Of a DNA stretch of 64,000 nt, positions 11,648-23,894 are shown piece after piece (position 1 is the stretch's first letter; each line of letters opens with the position of its first letter). This stretch comes from Cryptomeria japonica (lineage: Eukaryota; Streptophyta; Pinopsida; Cupressales; Cupressaceae): positions 98,271,239 through 98,335,238 of the forward strand of contig NC_081413.1 in the NCBI RefSeq assembly GCF_030272615.1, read 5' to 3'. The position numbers and the translations under genes are program-made. The notes under the pieces are model-generated. The model did not search any database and was not told the DNA's origin. It saw nothing but the letters and a program-made list of their open reading frames with translations.

Positions 11648-13029
11648 ATTTAAAATATTTTAAGGCATATTTTATTCTATATTTTTTCTTAATTCTCTCC
11701 TTTTCCTATATTCAACTTGCAAGGATTAAATCTATTGGAACCTTGCAAAGGTTGAGGTTAAATTGGAAACTACCTTGGTTAGTTCCTTATGAGCTTTAAA
11801 AAAAAAAACCTATATAAATATACATGTTTGTGTGTTTGTATTGTTTAAAAATATAAAAAATAAATATATTATAAGAAATCATATGTATGTGTTGATTGTA
11901 GTGTTAGTTCAGGAAACGGGAGGAGATCTGAGGATGGATATCCTCTCTTGAAAAGTGAAGAAACTTACTCCAAGATTACAGAAGACTAAATCTTAACTAT
12001 GAAGGACAGATTAGTGGGAACAAATGTAAATGTGTTCAAGGCAATTGTTGGTATTTTGGCACTTCAGGCCAGAAATTGTGCAAGGATTCTTGATGACGTT
12101 CTCAACAATTGTGGCAACCTTTTGGGTTTTCCCTAGTTTAAATATGCATAAACAACTTAGCAACGACAAATATATTCTAACAATCTATTTATCCATAAGT
12201 ACAAAATAAGCTACACAAATACAAGAGGGTTTTTGGAAGATAAAGAAGAAAAAAAGAACTTAGAAATTTAAACTACTAGACAATGTTGATTATTTGATTA
12301 TTCAGCATATGTGACGAATAGACTAGATCAAAAGAAATCACATTAACATAAATTATATTAAGACAATTCATGTAAACATGATGCACTCATTAAAGAAATA
12401 AATTTGACTATACAACCATACCTATGCACACATGCATGACATGATCATTAATAAGTTCTTTGAAATTTAATCTAGCCAAGTTATCCTTTGCAATTGAATT
12501 ACCAAATGATCAACAATAGCTTTTAACAAAGTTGTTTGAATGATTAACATAGGCTGGAAATATTGAAATTTGAACTTTATTCATTCAAACTTCACAAGTT
12601 TGGCAAAAAATTCACACCAAAAATGCATAAACATTTCACTATATTATCTATATTAATAATCCAACCCTTTCTACAATCAAATGAGGAGTTTATATACATT
12701 TTACAATAGTCAATTTGCAAACTTGAAACTGGGGTTTTTAGGCAAATATTTGGGTCAAAAATTATTGAAATTTAGAAATAAACATCTTAAAAATTATCTA
12801 AAACTAAACATAACACTTCCTAAAACTTGTGCAAAAGGTAGATGATTGATTTAGGTGGCCAAAACTAAAGGGGATGGGCTTATTTTACAATGAATCTGTT
12901 GTTCCATTTTCTATGGGTTTTGTTTCCAAACGGAGGATGAATCTTCTCCTTTCTTTACTATATTTAACTATAAGTTGTTGGGATTGATCTAAAAATGAGA
13001 GATTTGAAAAAAATGCCCCATTATACTAC
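11648..13029. other. AT-rich sequence with no recognised gene
   Basis: Contains an A12 run near 11800 followed by TATATAAATA-like sequence, and otherwise unstructured AT-rich DNA. It may include the 3' part or LTR of the decayed element whose ORF begins at 13030, but I could not pair it with a second copy. Confidence 0.4.
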
Positions 13030-15009
13030 TCATTTGATCAATGTGGTAGTTGTGATTAGTTGGAGTTTGTAGACAAAATATTATCTTCTTTATAGTTGGT
13101 TGTCTTTTTCTTTGTTGTGTTTGTCCCATTCAAAATTTGAAGTGTATTTTATTCATAGATGAGCTACAACCTTTGGAAATTTTTTATTCAATACATTAAT
13201 GAAGCCATGTAATTCATCCACATATGGAATCTTAGTATATTTCATTTTTATAAGTAGATTCTTGACAAAAATCTTCAACTTCTTTCTCTTATCTCAAACT
13301 AGGGATGTTCCACCTGCATAATTTGAATATGTTGTTTCACGGACAATCTACTCAATAATATGAGGAGTGTAGTCCTTATGTATCTTTTTCTTGAATTCTT
13401 GTACTATGGATTGGACAGTATTGATCTAAAGCTTAACATTTAACAATGTACAAGGTAATCCTTCAATAAATTCTTCTACACAGAATAACAATGTATTAGT
13501 AGAATTTATTTGTTCAATCACACTTTCTTTGGCCTTCTTTTACTCTTTGATCACCATATTGATTATCCTAATCTATTTGAGGATCGTTCTCTTATCCATA
13601 TCCTCATCCATGACACATTTTTTAATTAGTAGATTATCATATTTGTTCATGAAAATGCGAACAATGGGAAGGTAGTCATTCCACATAAGAATGGAATCTT
13701 CAATACTTATACCTTCTTTCCCATCTCTAGACAAAATCCCATGAATAACTTTCAACTGATTCTGGAGAGCATTGTACAAAGTTAAAACTTGTTGGATCAC
13801 CTCTTCACCTAATTGCTCGATTTCTTGCCTATGATTGAGTGCCACTAGAATAAAAGAATCCCCACGTGAAGCTACAATTCAATGCAAAAGAGTGGATTGT
13901 AATATCATTGAGGGAGAACTTGAATCAGTTGGCCCTAGGAGTTGATTGATGTATTTCTTCAATTCAATGTTCTAAGCCTTAATTTCTTCTTTAGTCTTAT
14001 CTTCCTTATCCATTCTCTAAAAGATAGCGATAACAACTTGTAGCAATGAATGCCTTTCTCCTTCTTTATTTTTCTCACTTGAATCAATTTCTCGTATTCA
14101 GTAGTCCTCAGGCCTCATTTAACTTTCAATATTGTCCACTAGCAACACTAGAATTTGGGCCTTTTGATGATCGGATGTATCAGTGATAACAATTGAGAGT
14201 TTACGAGCTCATTTATTAGGCTTGAGAGTCTTGAATTATTGTTCTAGCTTAGAGAAATTTGCTTCATCTACCTCCTTATATTTCCTTTGTCTATGCTCAA
14301 ATACTCTAGAAATGCAAGTGGGAGTGGTACCTACATTACTTACTTCAAGTTGTTGTTGCTCTCTATTTATATCAGCTTGCTATTTAGCCTTTTCATCATT
14401 TTTAACACTAGCATCTTATTCATTTTGTTCATCACCATCATGGATATCTTAATCAACTTTATGTGATTCTTCTTCTACATTTTGATATTTATCTTGTGAT
14501 GAAGGGATTTCTTGTTCTTGATCATAATCTAGCACTGATTGATGTTGTTATTGTTACTCCCATTCCTTCAGAATATCTTTTTCTACCTATTGCCTCTGAC
14601 AAATTTCTTCTTCATTATCATTTCTTGGTGGTTCCTCAACATTTTTCTTTGTGGCTACTTAAAGAGGCTCAACCCTTGGTTGATCATATTATTCATCAAG
14701 GTCTCTCCCAAGCATAGAGAATAATGCATTCTCAGTCTCCTTATCGAGAATTTACATTTCATTACCTATTTTAGTATGATTCTCATGTGCCTTAGTTGTT
14801 GCCATCCCCATATTGACTTCTGGTAATTCTCTAGTTGGTATATTTTCTTGGGGAATGTCTTCTTCTACTAATGACTCTTCTCCAACATGTGTCTTTAGGA
14901 CACTTCTTCCATTAGTTTTCTCTTCAATGTTAGTTTCAATATGAATAGTCTCTTGGGGTTATTGTTGTTCCATTGTATTCCTTTAAGGAACATCTATCAA
15001 AGATGATGG
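13030..15009 (-). pseudogene. Decayed ORF X, distal part, unknown family
   Basis: One minus-strand frame reads as protein for nearly 2 kb with scattered point stops. The longest open stretch is 13573-13845 (NHRQEIEQLGEEVIQQ..., ending DEDMDKRTIL). It is rich in Glu, Lys and Gln, and part is probably coiled coil. The frame runs up to 15009, where element B is inserted, and related-looking minus-strand coding resumes at 29570. I do not recognise the family. A retroelement accessory or Gag-like protein is the best guess, because every neighbour is a retroelement. Confidence 0.45.
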
Positions 15010-15207
15010 TGTAGCATCATAAAATTCTAACCCTTGCAATTTTTACTGCATTTTAGGCCCTCACCATTGCGATTGCACTCCCCTACTCAATTGGGACCCC
15101 TCTCTGCATCATCATTTCAAATATTCTCCTGTTTCAACCCTTGCCTCATCTTGAGACCTTGTCCAGGCCCCAAAATAGGGTAGGACAGGGGCGTGGCACC
15201 CTTGTCC
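15010..15207 (+). repeat. Element B 5' LTR, first segment
   Basis: Homologous to 28404-28596. It ends inside a GGACAGGGGCG/CGCCCCTGTCC-type hairpin where element A is inserted. Confidence 0.85.
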
Positions 15208-16098
15208 TATTGGAATAGAAGGAATCCAAGAACATTGACAGAGGGGGGTGGGGTGAATCAATGTTCTGTCGGTGATATAAGATTTTACCTTATTATAAAA
15301 TACATATATGAAATGGTAAATGAAGAAATATATAACATGAATTAAATAAACTAGCCACATCAATGAACACCATAACACACTGAATTTTATACATGGAAAA
15401 CCTCAAAGAGAAAAAACTATGGTGGGATTTGTGACCCACAATATGAATTCACTGGCCATATGAAAGATATTACATAGCATGGGGTCCTACACATGTAGGA
15501 AGGCACACTGCCTAGAGAACACTACTCAACACAAAAGAGTCTCACTGACTATAGGCTTTTGCTAAGATAAAACAATAATGGTGAACTCACAAAATGCATC
15601 TGCAATGCCAAAAAGAGTTCCAGTTATAGGTTTGTTCTGTACTGGTTCATAAACCCTAAACCATTTTATCGATCTCTCCTTTACTCTAAGAAAGCTTTAC
15701 AAACTCTCTACTGACCATTGAATGATATTACTTTCGCATACAAATAATCTACATACATATCCTTCACATCACTTTTCTTCTCCATATTCATTATAAACAT
15801 TCTCCTATATCAAAATGATCTAATAAATTGACTTATATACCCTTTAAAAATAATATGCCTTATGTCATCTTACAACACGTTACAAAAGATATTCAATGTC
15901 AGCTCTATACAATAATTAAAAAATGATTTTAAAAATAAAACCTTTCTAGATCCTAGACTGATGTCGGCTTCATTGAAGTGTAGGATGCTGGTGCCGGTGC
16001 CTGTCGGTATCTACCAGTGTATGTTGATATCTTCTTTATACATAATCTTGTTGCCATCAATGAAAACATATGAATCCAATGAGTTTCAATTGCCAGCA
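15208..16098 (-). repeat. Element A 3' LTR
   Basis: 891 bp, homologous to 22000-22884. The outer end TATTGGAATAG corresponds to TGTTGGAATAG in the other copy, so one terminal base has changed. It carries the GTGGAAAACC/AAAAACYATGGTGGGA motif shared by the copia LTRs here. Confidence 0.87.
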
Positions 16099-16113
16099 AT
16101 CTCTCCCTTTGGC
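16099..16113 (-). other. Polypurine tract of element A
   Basis: On the minus strand GCCAAAGGGAGAGAT, directly before the 3' LTR start. Confidence 0.7.
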
Positions 16114-16392
16114 ATTGACGGAAACACTCATGTGAAAAATGGATTCCCCGTTGGTTTAACTGAGTTGAAACATGCTCCCCCTGAGTTGATTGACCATGAT
16201 TGCATTTATCTCCTCCTTTGATTCATATACTCCCTATCTGATATCCTCCCCCTAGGATTATATACATACTTTCCTTTTCATTTCATTTTTCACATACATA
16301 CACTCCCCCTTTGGCATCAATGCCAAAGACCAGTGAAAGAAATGAAAGAAGTGTTAGGAATCTATGCAAAAGAATGAATAATTATAGATTAC

Positions 16393-18771
16393 TTACTGGA
16401 GCTTGACCAATTTCAAGATTTTTGGATAAGATTTCTCTAGTAACTGTATATAAGTATCCCAGCCGGTTTTGAATGTTTCGGATATGGATACAAGTCCACT
16501 TAGTAAATGTGCAAGTGATTCTTTCTCAGTGACTTCTACCAGTGTGGGCTTCCCAAGCATATCCATGCATTCCCTCTTATGTACACCAAGTGAATCCAAT
16601 CTTGGACTCACCAAACCTCTGAGACTTTTGGCTCTTCGAATGATCTTATCTCTTTCCTTTTCAAAAGAAAAAAATTGGTTCTCCAAAGTCAAAATTTGTC
16701 CATCAATAGATGTTGTAAGTGAAGTTGGTCCATCAAAAGAATTAGCAATTTTAGAAATCTTTTCTTGTAACTCCTTTATCCTGTTATCTACATTTGTTGT
16801 AAGAATATCTATATTACAACAAAACCTGTAAATGTTAGTACAATGTTTCAAATAATTTTCAATAAGTTTAATTTTCTCTTCGATCTTCCTCTTTTCTGTC
16901 TCAATAATCTGGTGAAAAGCGGATTTCTTAGCCAAAGTGAATCTTTCAAATGCTTGTCGGTCGGAAATCTATTGTAATGATTGAAAGTTTTTAGAGATGT
17001 GCTCTATCAATGTCTTAAGCTTGCCGGAAGGGCTCGCTTCATTTTCAATCATACATTCCAAAATCAGTCTGCGCAAAACTATTATTGACTAATCTATTAT
17101 CCCCTTGTCTGCAGATCCCTCCTTCATTAGCTCTATGGGACTCATCTCTGTGATGGATTTCTTCTCAACTTGAGAAGTGTCAATTTCCAAAAGTTTTGAT
17201 GAGGAATCAACTATCGGTTTAGTACTAGATGTTTGTGTAGCTTTACTTTTATCAGTCTCCTTTTCCTTTTCTTTATTTTCCTTATCCTCTCCTGGTGTAT
17301 CCCTCTTCTCATCCTCTTTTGCACTAGTGGCTTCACCACTTGGTGTCGTATCTATCACTGCCAGTGGATTATTATCCATAATATTATCTATATCTTGTAC
17401 ATTACCTTGCTCAAGTTGTACATATGTTATCTCTGTCGGTTTATCCTGTACACTCTCATTAATTTTAGGTTGATTTGCCACTAGAGTCTGTACACGCTTA
17501 TCTGATTGAGAATTATATACCAGTTCATTCAAAATTTGATCTGAGTTCCCCAAAATTTATTTTCCTTTGGATTTGTTTGGAATGGTGGGAGTTGTTGCCT
17601 TAGAAAATTCTTCTTAGGAAGTAAGGAAAACATAATTCTTTTGGAAAAACTTAGCCCATCCTTCTTTGGTCTCATTTATTATTTCATTGAATCTACCCGT
17701 CATTAAGCTTATTTGTCGGGGTTTGTTGCTAAAGATTGTTCTATTTGCAACTTCTATACATCTTTTCATTTCCTCATTATTTATAAAACCACAAATGCTT
17801 AAAAGTTCAACTTCTTTAATCTCTCCATCCCTCTTGACTACATCTAATCTTCGTGCATCCAACTTATTATACAAAGATAAAGGAATTTCCTTCAAAATCT
17901 CTACCAAAGCCTTCTTATATATGTCTAAATATAACAAAATTACTTCTTCCATTTCATTTTGCTCATTATCATCTAAATGCTCATAGAAATTTAACACGTT
18001 CTTGAAAATTCCATCTTTAGTTACCTCATCTATCAATTATGCACGTCATTGGGGGGATGATGGTAACATTACTAGATTCAATTGCTTCATCTATTTCACT
18101 CTTTTTATTCTTCTTGTCAGGGTTACAGGGGCAAATGGAGCTGGCTTCCTCTTTTGGGTAGGTTTCCTTGCCAGATGTGTGGATGTTGTTGTCACCTTTC
18201 TTACTAGTTTCTTCCTTGGTTCCATCTTCTTCTTTTCTACTAGAGGCTTGTCAACTTTCTTCCTCTGTACCCTTCTAAATGAAAGAGGTTAATTATACTC
18301 TGTATCAGAGTCAGAAGTGATAGGAGATATGAAGGTCTCGGGCCTCTTTACCTCTGGAGCACTTTTCACTTCAGTCATTGCCGGTTGAAAGATCTTGATG
18401 ACTTCTGCTGGAAATCCCTTTAGAATGCCTTTGCTCTCTTTTGATCACCTATGATTCGCCTTTTCTTTTCTTTGGTTTTCTCGAGTGCCAGATGAGTGAA
18501 AATGAGTTGATTTTCCCTTTTTATCAGTGAGTAAACCCTAATTATTCATTGTCATAAATGCTTAACGGTGTGCCCTACCGGATATTGGTTTCACATTTTT
18601 ATGTTGGATAAACCTCCATCAATGATCAATACAACTCTCCAGAATTCTTTCAGAAAATATGCAAGATTTGAAATAAATTTTCCAACCCCTGAGGCGTTTG
18701 CTTCAGTTACTGGTTGAATCTCCTATCGTACGGGAATGCTCTATTCTACTGGTGGAGTTATTGGTGCAGTT
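16393..18771 (-). pseudogene. Element A downstream ORF, unknown family
   Basis: Open stretches at 18036-17614, 17553-17089 and 16935-16393 all lie in one frame, separated by point stops, so they come from one protein of at least 540 residues. The N-terminal part is helical and acidic (FYEHLDDNEQNEMEEVI). The middle is a charged low-complexity linker (repeated Lys-Glu around KENKEKEKETDKS). The C-terminal part is a predicted coiled coil (ETEKRKIEEKIKLIENYLK). Further coding-like minus sequence extends to 18771, where a solo LTR interrupts. No catalytic motif is seen and I do not recognise the family. It lies where pol would be in an autonomous copia element, so it is probably an accessory or replacement ORF. 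Confidence 0.6.
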
Positions 18772-20853
18772 TGTGAGACCCTACCCCGAGCCGTCATAGC
18801 ATTGTAGTTATTTTTCATGTTTGGACCTATTATTGATACTTTATTTGATGCATTATGGATATATATTCTATATGATCTAGTGATTGGATAACATTGATAT
18901 GGTGTATGTCATTTATCTCTGATTTGAAATACTTTATTTATGATGTTAAAAATTATGGATGCATGCCTTATGAATGATTGAATTTCATGATGATTATGAT
19001 GATGCTATTTAGTAAATTATTTTATGTGGATTTTATTGGATAAATGGTAATTTGATTGTTATAATTGAAATTGTATGCAAAGTGTCTGAATTGTATTCTT
19101 TTCATATGTTAATATTATATGTGATTATTTGGGATTACTAATATGCAAAGTGAGATGTGTAGGAAAACTAATCCATGTGACCATGGAAACTATTCAGAGA
19201 ATCAAGATAAACCTATGTGCGTTTGTGAAGCCAAGGGTTGTCTATTTGGAGAGACAACACTTCATGTGTAATGTGTTTTATTTGTAAATGTTTATGCTTG
19301 AATGTGTGTTTAAATTGAATTTGTTAAATTTGTTAATTCCAAAAAGAGACATTTCCATGTGTATTTAAGTATTGTGTATTTGTATGGTGTCACTTGACAC
19401 ATGTGTTGTGAAGTGAGTTGGCAGTGACATGTCCCTTGGAGGGAATTTGTATAACCTATGCACTTTTCAAAATACCCTAGTATGGTCCCAAGAGAGCCTT
19501 GGATAGAGAGTCATTAGAAAGGTCAACTCAAGGTTGACCCGTAGGTAAACCTTGGGTGAGTTTCTAGAGGGTCAAAATAACTCCTAAGGTTGGGTTAGGG
19601 GTATTTTTTAAGGTCCATATGTTATACCTAAGGGTAAAGGTTGATTTTAGCCATGTGTCCACTCACAGGTGACTACCAAGTCACCTCAAAAGTTGAGTTT
19701 TCCAAGATGGCTGAAATTCAACTTTTGAGGATTTCTCCTAGGTTAGACAACCTTCCACTTGAGTGATAGTTTCTCTTCCCCATTTTTGTTTTACCTTTTT
19801 GGGTTGCCTTTTTTAGAGAACCTGTAAGAGGTTGGGAAGACCAACCTATGAAATCTCTCACCCTTTCCAAGAGGTTGGAAAGAGTGAGAAGAGTCTACTT
19901 AGGGAAGGGTTTGAGATTGAGGATTTTGATCACCCACTCTCCATTTTTTGGAGACTTAGAATTCTTGTTGTAGTGTTTTATTGGTTTCTTGGAGTGGCAT
20001 TTTCTAAGTATGGAGAAGGGAAACGAATAGTGGATTGGGAAGCTCTTCTTCAAATTCTTCTCATTTCCATTTGTAGAATTAAGGTTGGTAGAAATCCATT
20101 AATGTAAATTCTTTTATTGTCAATGTGAAAAAGATTGTATGTGCTTTTGCTGGTTGCTTTCTTTGTAGTTTTGGGAAGTTCATCTTTAGTCCTTCCTTGT
20201 GTTTTTTTCCTTATTTTTTGAATGATTTATATTTTTGGGTGTTTCAAGGCCATACTCACAATTGGGAGGGTAGAGTAGCCTTAGGGGTGAAGGGTTGCTT
20301 GATAGCCTAAGAGTGTAGAGACTCTCTTCTTGGAAGAGAGAGATACACAAGGGTTATGGGACACTTGCTGCATTGTATTTTTATGTTTATGCAAAGGGGG
20401 TCATAAGGGGAGATTTGGGCTTTTATGCCATGGGGGACATAAGGGTATTTTGGGACAAGTATGTGACTTGTGGTGGTTCTAATTTGGTAGCCTTGTAAAG
20501 GCATTGTGCTCTCCATATTGCAGATTCTCCTCTAGGTACTTGGTCCACCTTCACCCCACAAAAGAAATAGTCACTTGGTGACTTTGTTTATCCTTGGGTT
20601 GGGAGTTCAAATGTTGTGAGTCCTTCTTGTGTTGTGTTTGAAATGTTTGTATCCCATTTAGCCTTGGTTCTCTTAGCTCATGGGTGGCTTTATGTAAGCC
20701 TAGGTTGGGAGGTGAGCCTCCATGGTCACAACCTACAAATTTAATTGTAGGTTTTCTTGGGAATAAATGATGGAGTAAAGTCTACTTGCAAGTTCCTATT
20801 TAATGTATTGAGATTTAAAGTAAAGAAAAATAAAAATAAAAATTGTTGTTGCA
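18772..20853 (+). mobile_element. Solo LTR, about 2.08 kb
   Basis: Starts TGTGAGACCCTACCCC and ends GTTGTTGCA. It is flanked by CAGTT (18767-18771) and TAGTT (20854-20858), 4 of 5 identical. Minus-strand element A coding sequence lies on both sides, so this is an insertion. There is no internal region or second LTR, which is what LTR-LTR recombination leaves. Its start resembles Ty3/gypsy LTRs, but the lineage is uncertain. The plus orientation is assumed from the TGTGAGACCC end. Confidence 0.72.
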
Positions 20854-20941
20854 TAGTTACCAGTGTATTTGCATCTCCACTTGGTTCTTCAGACTTCCTA
20901 ACCCATCTCTTAGTGTGATCTTGTTGTAATTCATCTAACTT

Positions 20942-21930
20942 TTATTTTCCTTTCTCATTTTCTCTGTCATTGCTAACCGGTTTAGTCTTTCTTCTACAAT
21001 ACTTAGCAATATGACCTAATTTGTTGCATGCATAACATGTAACATTGTTCTTTTGAATTTCTTTTTCATATCCAGTGCCATTTCTTGATCTGCATTGGTT
21101 AGCCAAATGTCCATACTTTCCACATGCATGGCACTTAACATTCATTCTGCAATCTTCTGACTTATGACCATATTTGTTGTAATTTGTGCATTGACTGGGA
21201 ATTGAATTGTAGTTTTGATTTTCTTTATTTCTACATTGTTTAGCCATATGGCCAAATTTATTACAAACAAAGCATCTACCATTGAATTTTTAAGAATTAG
21301 ATTGCCTTACTAGTTTCATTTGTATACTGGTTGTCTAATCTTCATTTGCAGTATCGGAGGTTTTGCCTTGTTCAAATCCAAGTCCTCTAGAATCTTCATT
21401 TTGCCTTTTTCTTTTCAATAAATCATCCAGCTGTGCAACACTAATCCCGAATTTTTCTTTATACTCACTTGCAGTAGTCAGATAATTTCTCAAAGTCATT
21501 ATTTGTCTTTCAAGCTCTTGTTCATTATTCAGGGATTGTACCAAATCAGTTCTCAACATATCATTCTCATGAGCCAATCTGCCACATTCCTCAAATTTGT
21601 TCTTCAGAGATATTGAAATATTTTCTTCCTTCTTCTTTCTGTCCTCAATTTCTTTTGACATCCTCATAGCCAAGCCTTACATTTCATTCTTCATGAGCAT
21701 GTTTTGTTGACTCAACTTCTAACATTGTTCCTTAAGTGCATTTTTCTCTTCATCGTCATGGGTGTGCAAAAGTTCCTTCCTCCTAGCTTGAGTAGATGAT
21801 AACCTTTCTTCCAAAAAAAGATTGAATTCATCAGCAGAATTCAATTCATCTTGCAGCTTTACATTCTTCAACCTTTCAGCATCATAATCCTCAAGTGCCA
21901 TCTCAAGTTGCTTCTCCATAGCCATATTCA
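20942..21930 (-). pseudogene. Element A Gag-like protein with four zinc knuckles
   Basis: A single minus frame starts near 21930 (MAMEKQLEMALEDYDAERL), just past the primer site. The first ~190 residues are predicted coiled coil (about 21900-21400), with many Glu, Lys, Leu and heptad-like spacing. Then come four CX2CX4HX4C knuckles: CFVCNKFGHMAKQC (about 21285-21240), CTNYNKYGHKSEDC, CHACGKYGHLANQC and CYACNKLGHIAKYC (to about 21000). The second knuckle has CX2Y in place of the second Cys. Stops at about 21718 and 21290 break it. Knuckle proteins bind element RNA; the usual copia UBN2 Gag domain is absent. Confidence 0.75.
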
Positions 21931-21985
21931 GTAATTCTGGTTTGAGGATCTTCCTCAAGCTGTTAAAATTTCTCCAAGGCACCAG

Positions 21986-21997
21986 GCTCTGATACCA
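21986..21997 (-). other. Primer-binding site of element A
   Basis: On the minus strand TGGTATCAGAGC, complementary to the 3' end of plant initiator Met tRNA, two bases from the 5' LTR end (AACA-AT-TGGTATC). Confidence 0.9.
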
Positions 21998-21999
21998 AT

Positions 22000-22884
22000 T
22001 GTTGGAATAGAAGGAATCCAAGAACACTGAGAAGGGGGGGGGGTGAATGAGTGTTCTGCGGGTGATATAAGATTTTACCTTTTTTTAACATAAACATATA
22101 AACCGGTAAATGAAGAAACATATAAAATGAAGTAAATAAACCAGCCACATGAATGAACACCATAACACATTGAATTTTATACGTGGAAAACATCAAAGAG
22201 GAAAAACCACGATGGGATTTGTGACCCACAATATCAATTCACTAGCCATATGAAAGATATTACATAGCATGGGGGCCTACACATGCAGGAAGGCACACTG
22301 CCTAGAGCACATTGCTCAACACAAAAGAGTCTCACTGACTACAGGCTTCTGCTGAAATAATTCAATAATGGTGAGCTCACAAAATGCATTTGCAATGCCA
22401 AAAAGAGTTCCGATTATAGCTTTGTTCTGTACCGATTCATAAACCCTAAACTCTTTTACCAGTATCTCCTTTACTCTAAGAAAGCTTTACAAACTGTCTA
22501 CTGACCATTTCATGATACTAATTTCACATACAAATGATCTACATATCCTTCGCATCACTTTTCTTCTCCACCTTCATTATACACATTATCCTATATCAAA
22601 ATGACCTAATAAACTAACTTATATACCCTTTACAAACAATATGCCTTATGTTGGCTTACAACACGTTACAAAAGATATTCAATGTCGGCACTATATAATA
22701 ATTACAAAATGATTTTAAAAATAAAACCTTTCTGGATCTCAAACTGATGTCGGCTTCACTGAAGTGTAGGATGTCGGTGTCGGTGCCTATCGGTATTTGC
22801 CAGTGTATGCCGGTATCTGCTTTCTACAAAATCTTGTTGCCATCAATGACAACATATGAATCCAATGAGTGTCAATTGTCAACA
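22000..22884 (-). repeat. Element A 5' LTR
   Basis: 885 bp with TGTTGGAATAG at the left edge and GTCAACA at the right. A TTTCCCTTTAGG stretch follows that resembles the reverse complement of the polypurine tract found beside the other LTR. Confidence 0.87.
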
Positions 22885-22892
22885 TTTCCCTT

Positions 22893-23894
22893 TAGGATAG
22901 GGGCGTGGCGCCCCTGTCCTCCCTCTTAGGGTGGCCCTAAGATGGGTCCATCTGATCCTTAACCCTAATTTCCTCTTCAGGATTTAAATTTCCCTATGTC
23001 GTCCTTTGGTAAGATGAGTTAATCCTTTGAGAAAGTATAAAAGGTGATCTAGCCCTCTCATTTTCATAAGCGAAGTGGATCATAAGCAAGCATAGATGAA
23101 AATATACATCATCAAGCGTTCAAGTCTTCAAGTCTTCAAACATCTTCTTCTTCATGTGTCTTCTTCATTAATCCATTGGAGAAACATTACAACATTCATT
23201 TGCAAGCATGTGTGTGTGTTAGGGTTTTGTCATGTTACATGCCATTTCATGCAACACTTGTGATTACATTCAAGAAGCAAAGCAATTATCTTCAACAAAT
23301 TGCAGATCTAAAAGGTATACATTTCCATAGTTTACATTTAAGCATTTACAATTAGTTTCTTTCAAGGTTGATTCCTCAATTGGAGTTTGACTGAGGTAAA
23401 CCCGTATCCACAAACCTTCTTCCCTTCTTTTCGATTTGTAGGTTGTAGGTGCGCAACTGTAATTGTAGGTTTGGGCTTCATTTGTAGAGACAAAAAAACC
23501 CTTTTCATTTCATGGATTTTTCGAGGACCGTGTGCACTTTCAACGCGGTCCTAATGAATTTTCTCCAAATTTGCAAGGCAAATCCGTATCAGTCTAAATA
23601 TCTCAGATCCGAAGTTACAACGCGATCCCGAACTGGTAGCTCCTCATTTTACCCATTTTATCTCTCTTTCCTGCATAGTCAACAAGTCAACTCTTCTACT
23701 TACAAAAGAGGGTAAATTGCATTGCACCCTTGCAATTCACTAAGTATTCAGATCTTTATTCACTCTAGGTTTTGGATCTAGTGAATTCAACCCCTCTTTT
23801 GAATGTAAAGTATCTCCCAAGTGAAAATCATCCTAGTGATTTCCTTTCTCTCTCCTAGGTGGGTAATCACTAGGGTTCAATTTTCCACTTTACA
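22893..23894 (+). repeat. Element B 5' LTR, second segment
   Basis: Resumes the LTR after element A and matches about 28560-29569. It repeats the GC-rich hairpin already present at the end of the first segment. It contains a TATA box at 23036 and ends TTTCCACTTTACA. The following TTTTGGTGAACCTGATG may be a primer site, but I cannot name the tRNA. Confidence 0.87.
23036..23043 (+). promoter_or_regulatory. TATA box of element B 5' LTR
   Basis: TATAAAAG after GAGAAAG; the same motif and context recur at 28719 in the other LTR. Confidence 0.65.

Larger units (their letters stand above)
15208..22884 (-). mobile_element. Non-autonomous copia-type LTR element A, with nested solo LTR
   Basis: Minus-strand element with 5' LTR 22000-22884 and iMet primer site 21986-21997. 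Downstream are a Gag-like frame with four zinc knuckles and, after the solo-LTR interruption (18772-20853), a second long frame of unknown family. A polypurine tract at 16099-16113 precedes the 3' LTR 15208-16098. No protease, integrase or RT can be found, so it depends on other elements. It lies inside the 5' LTR of element B. The flanks share a duplicated GC-rich hairpin of about 27 bp instead of a clean 5-bp duplication. Confidence 0.87.

Noticed and set aside
14183-14724. Plus-strand membrane-like ORFs
   Set aside because: They are antisense to the decayed minus-strand ORF X, whose charged residues give the hydrophobic reverse reading.
17177-17473. Plus-strand hydrophobic ORFs at 17177-17484 and 17666-17986
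   Set aside because: They are antisense shadows of the Lys/Glu-rich element A ORF; Lys/Glu codons read backwards give Phe/Leu/Ser.
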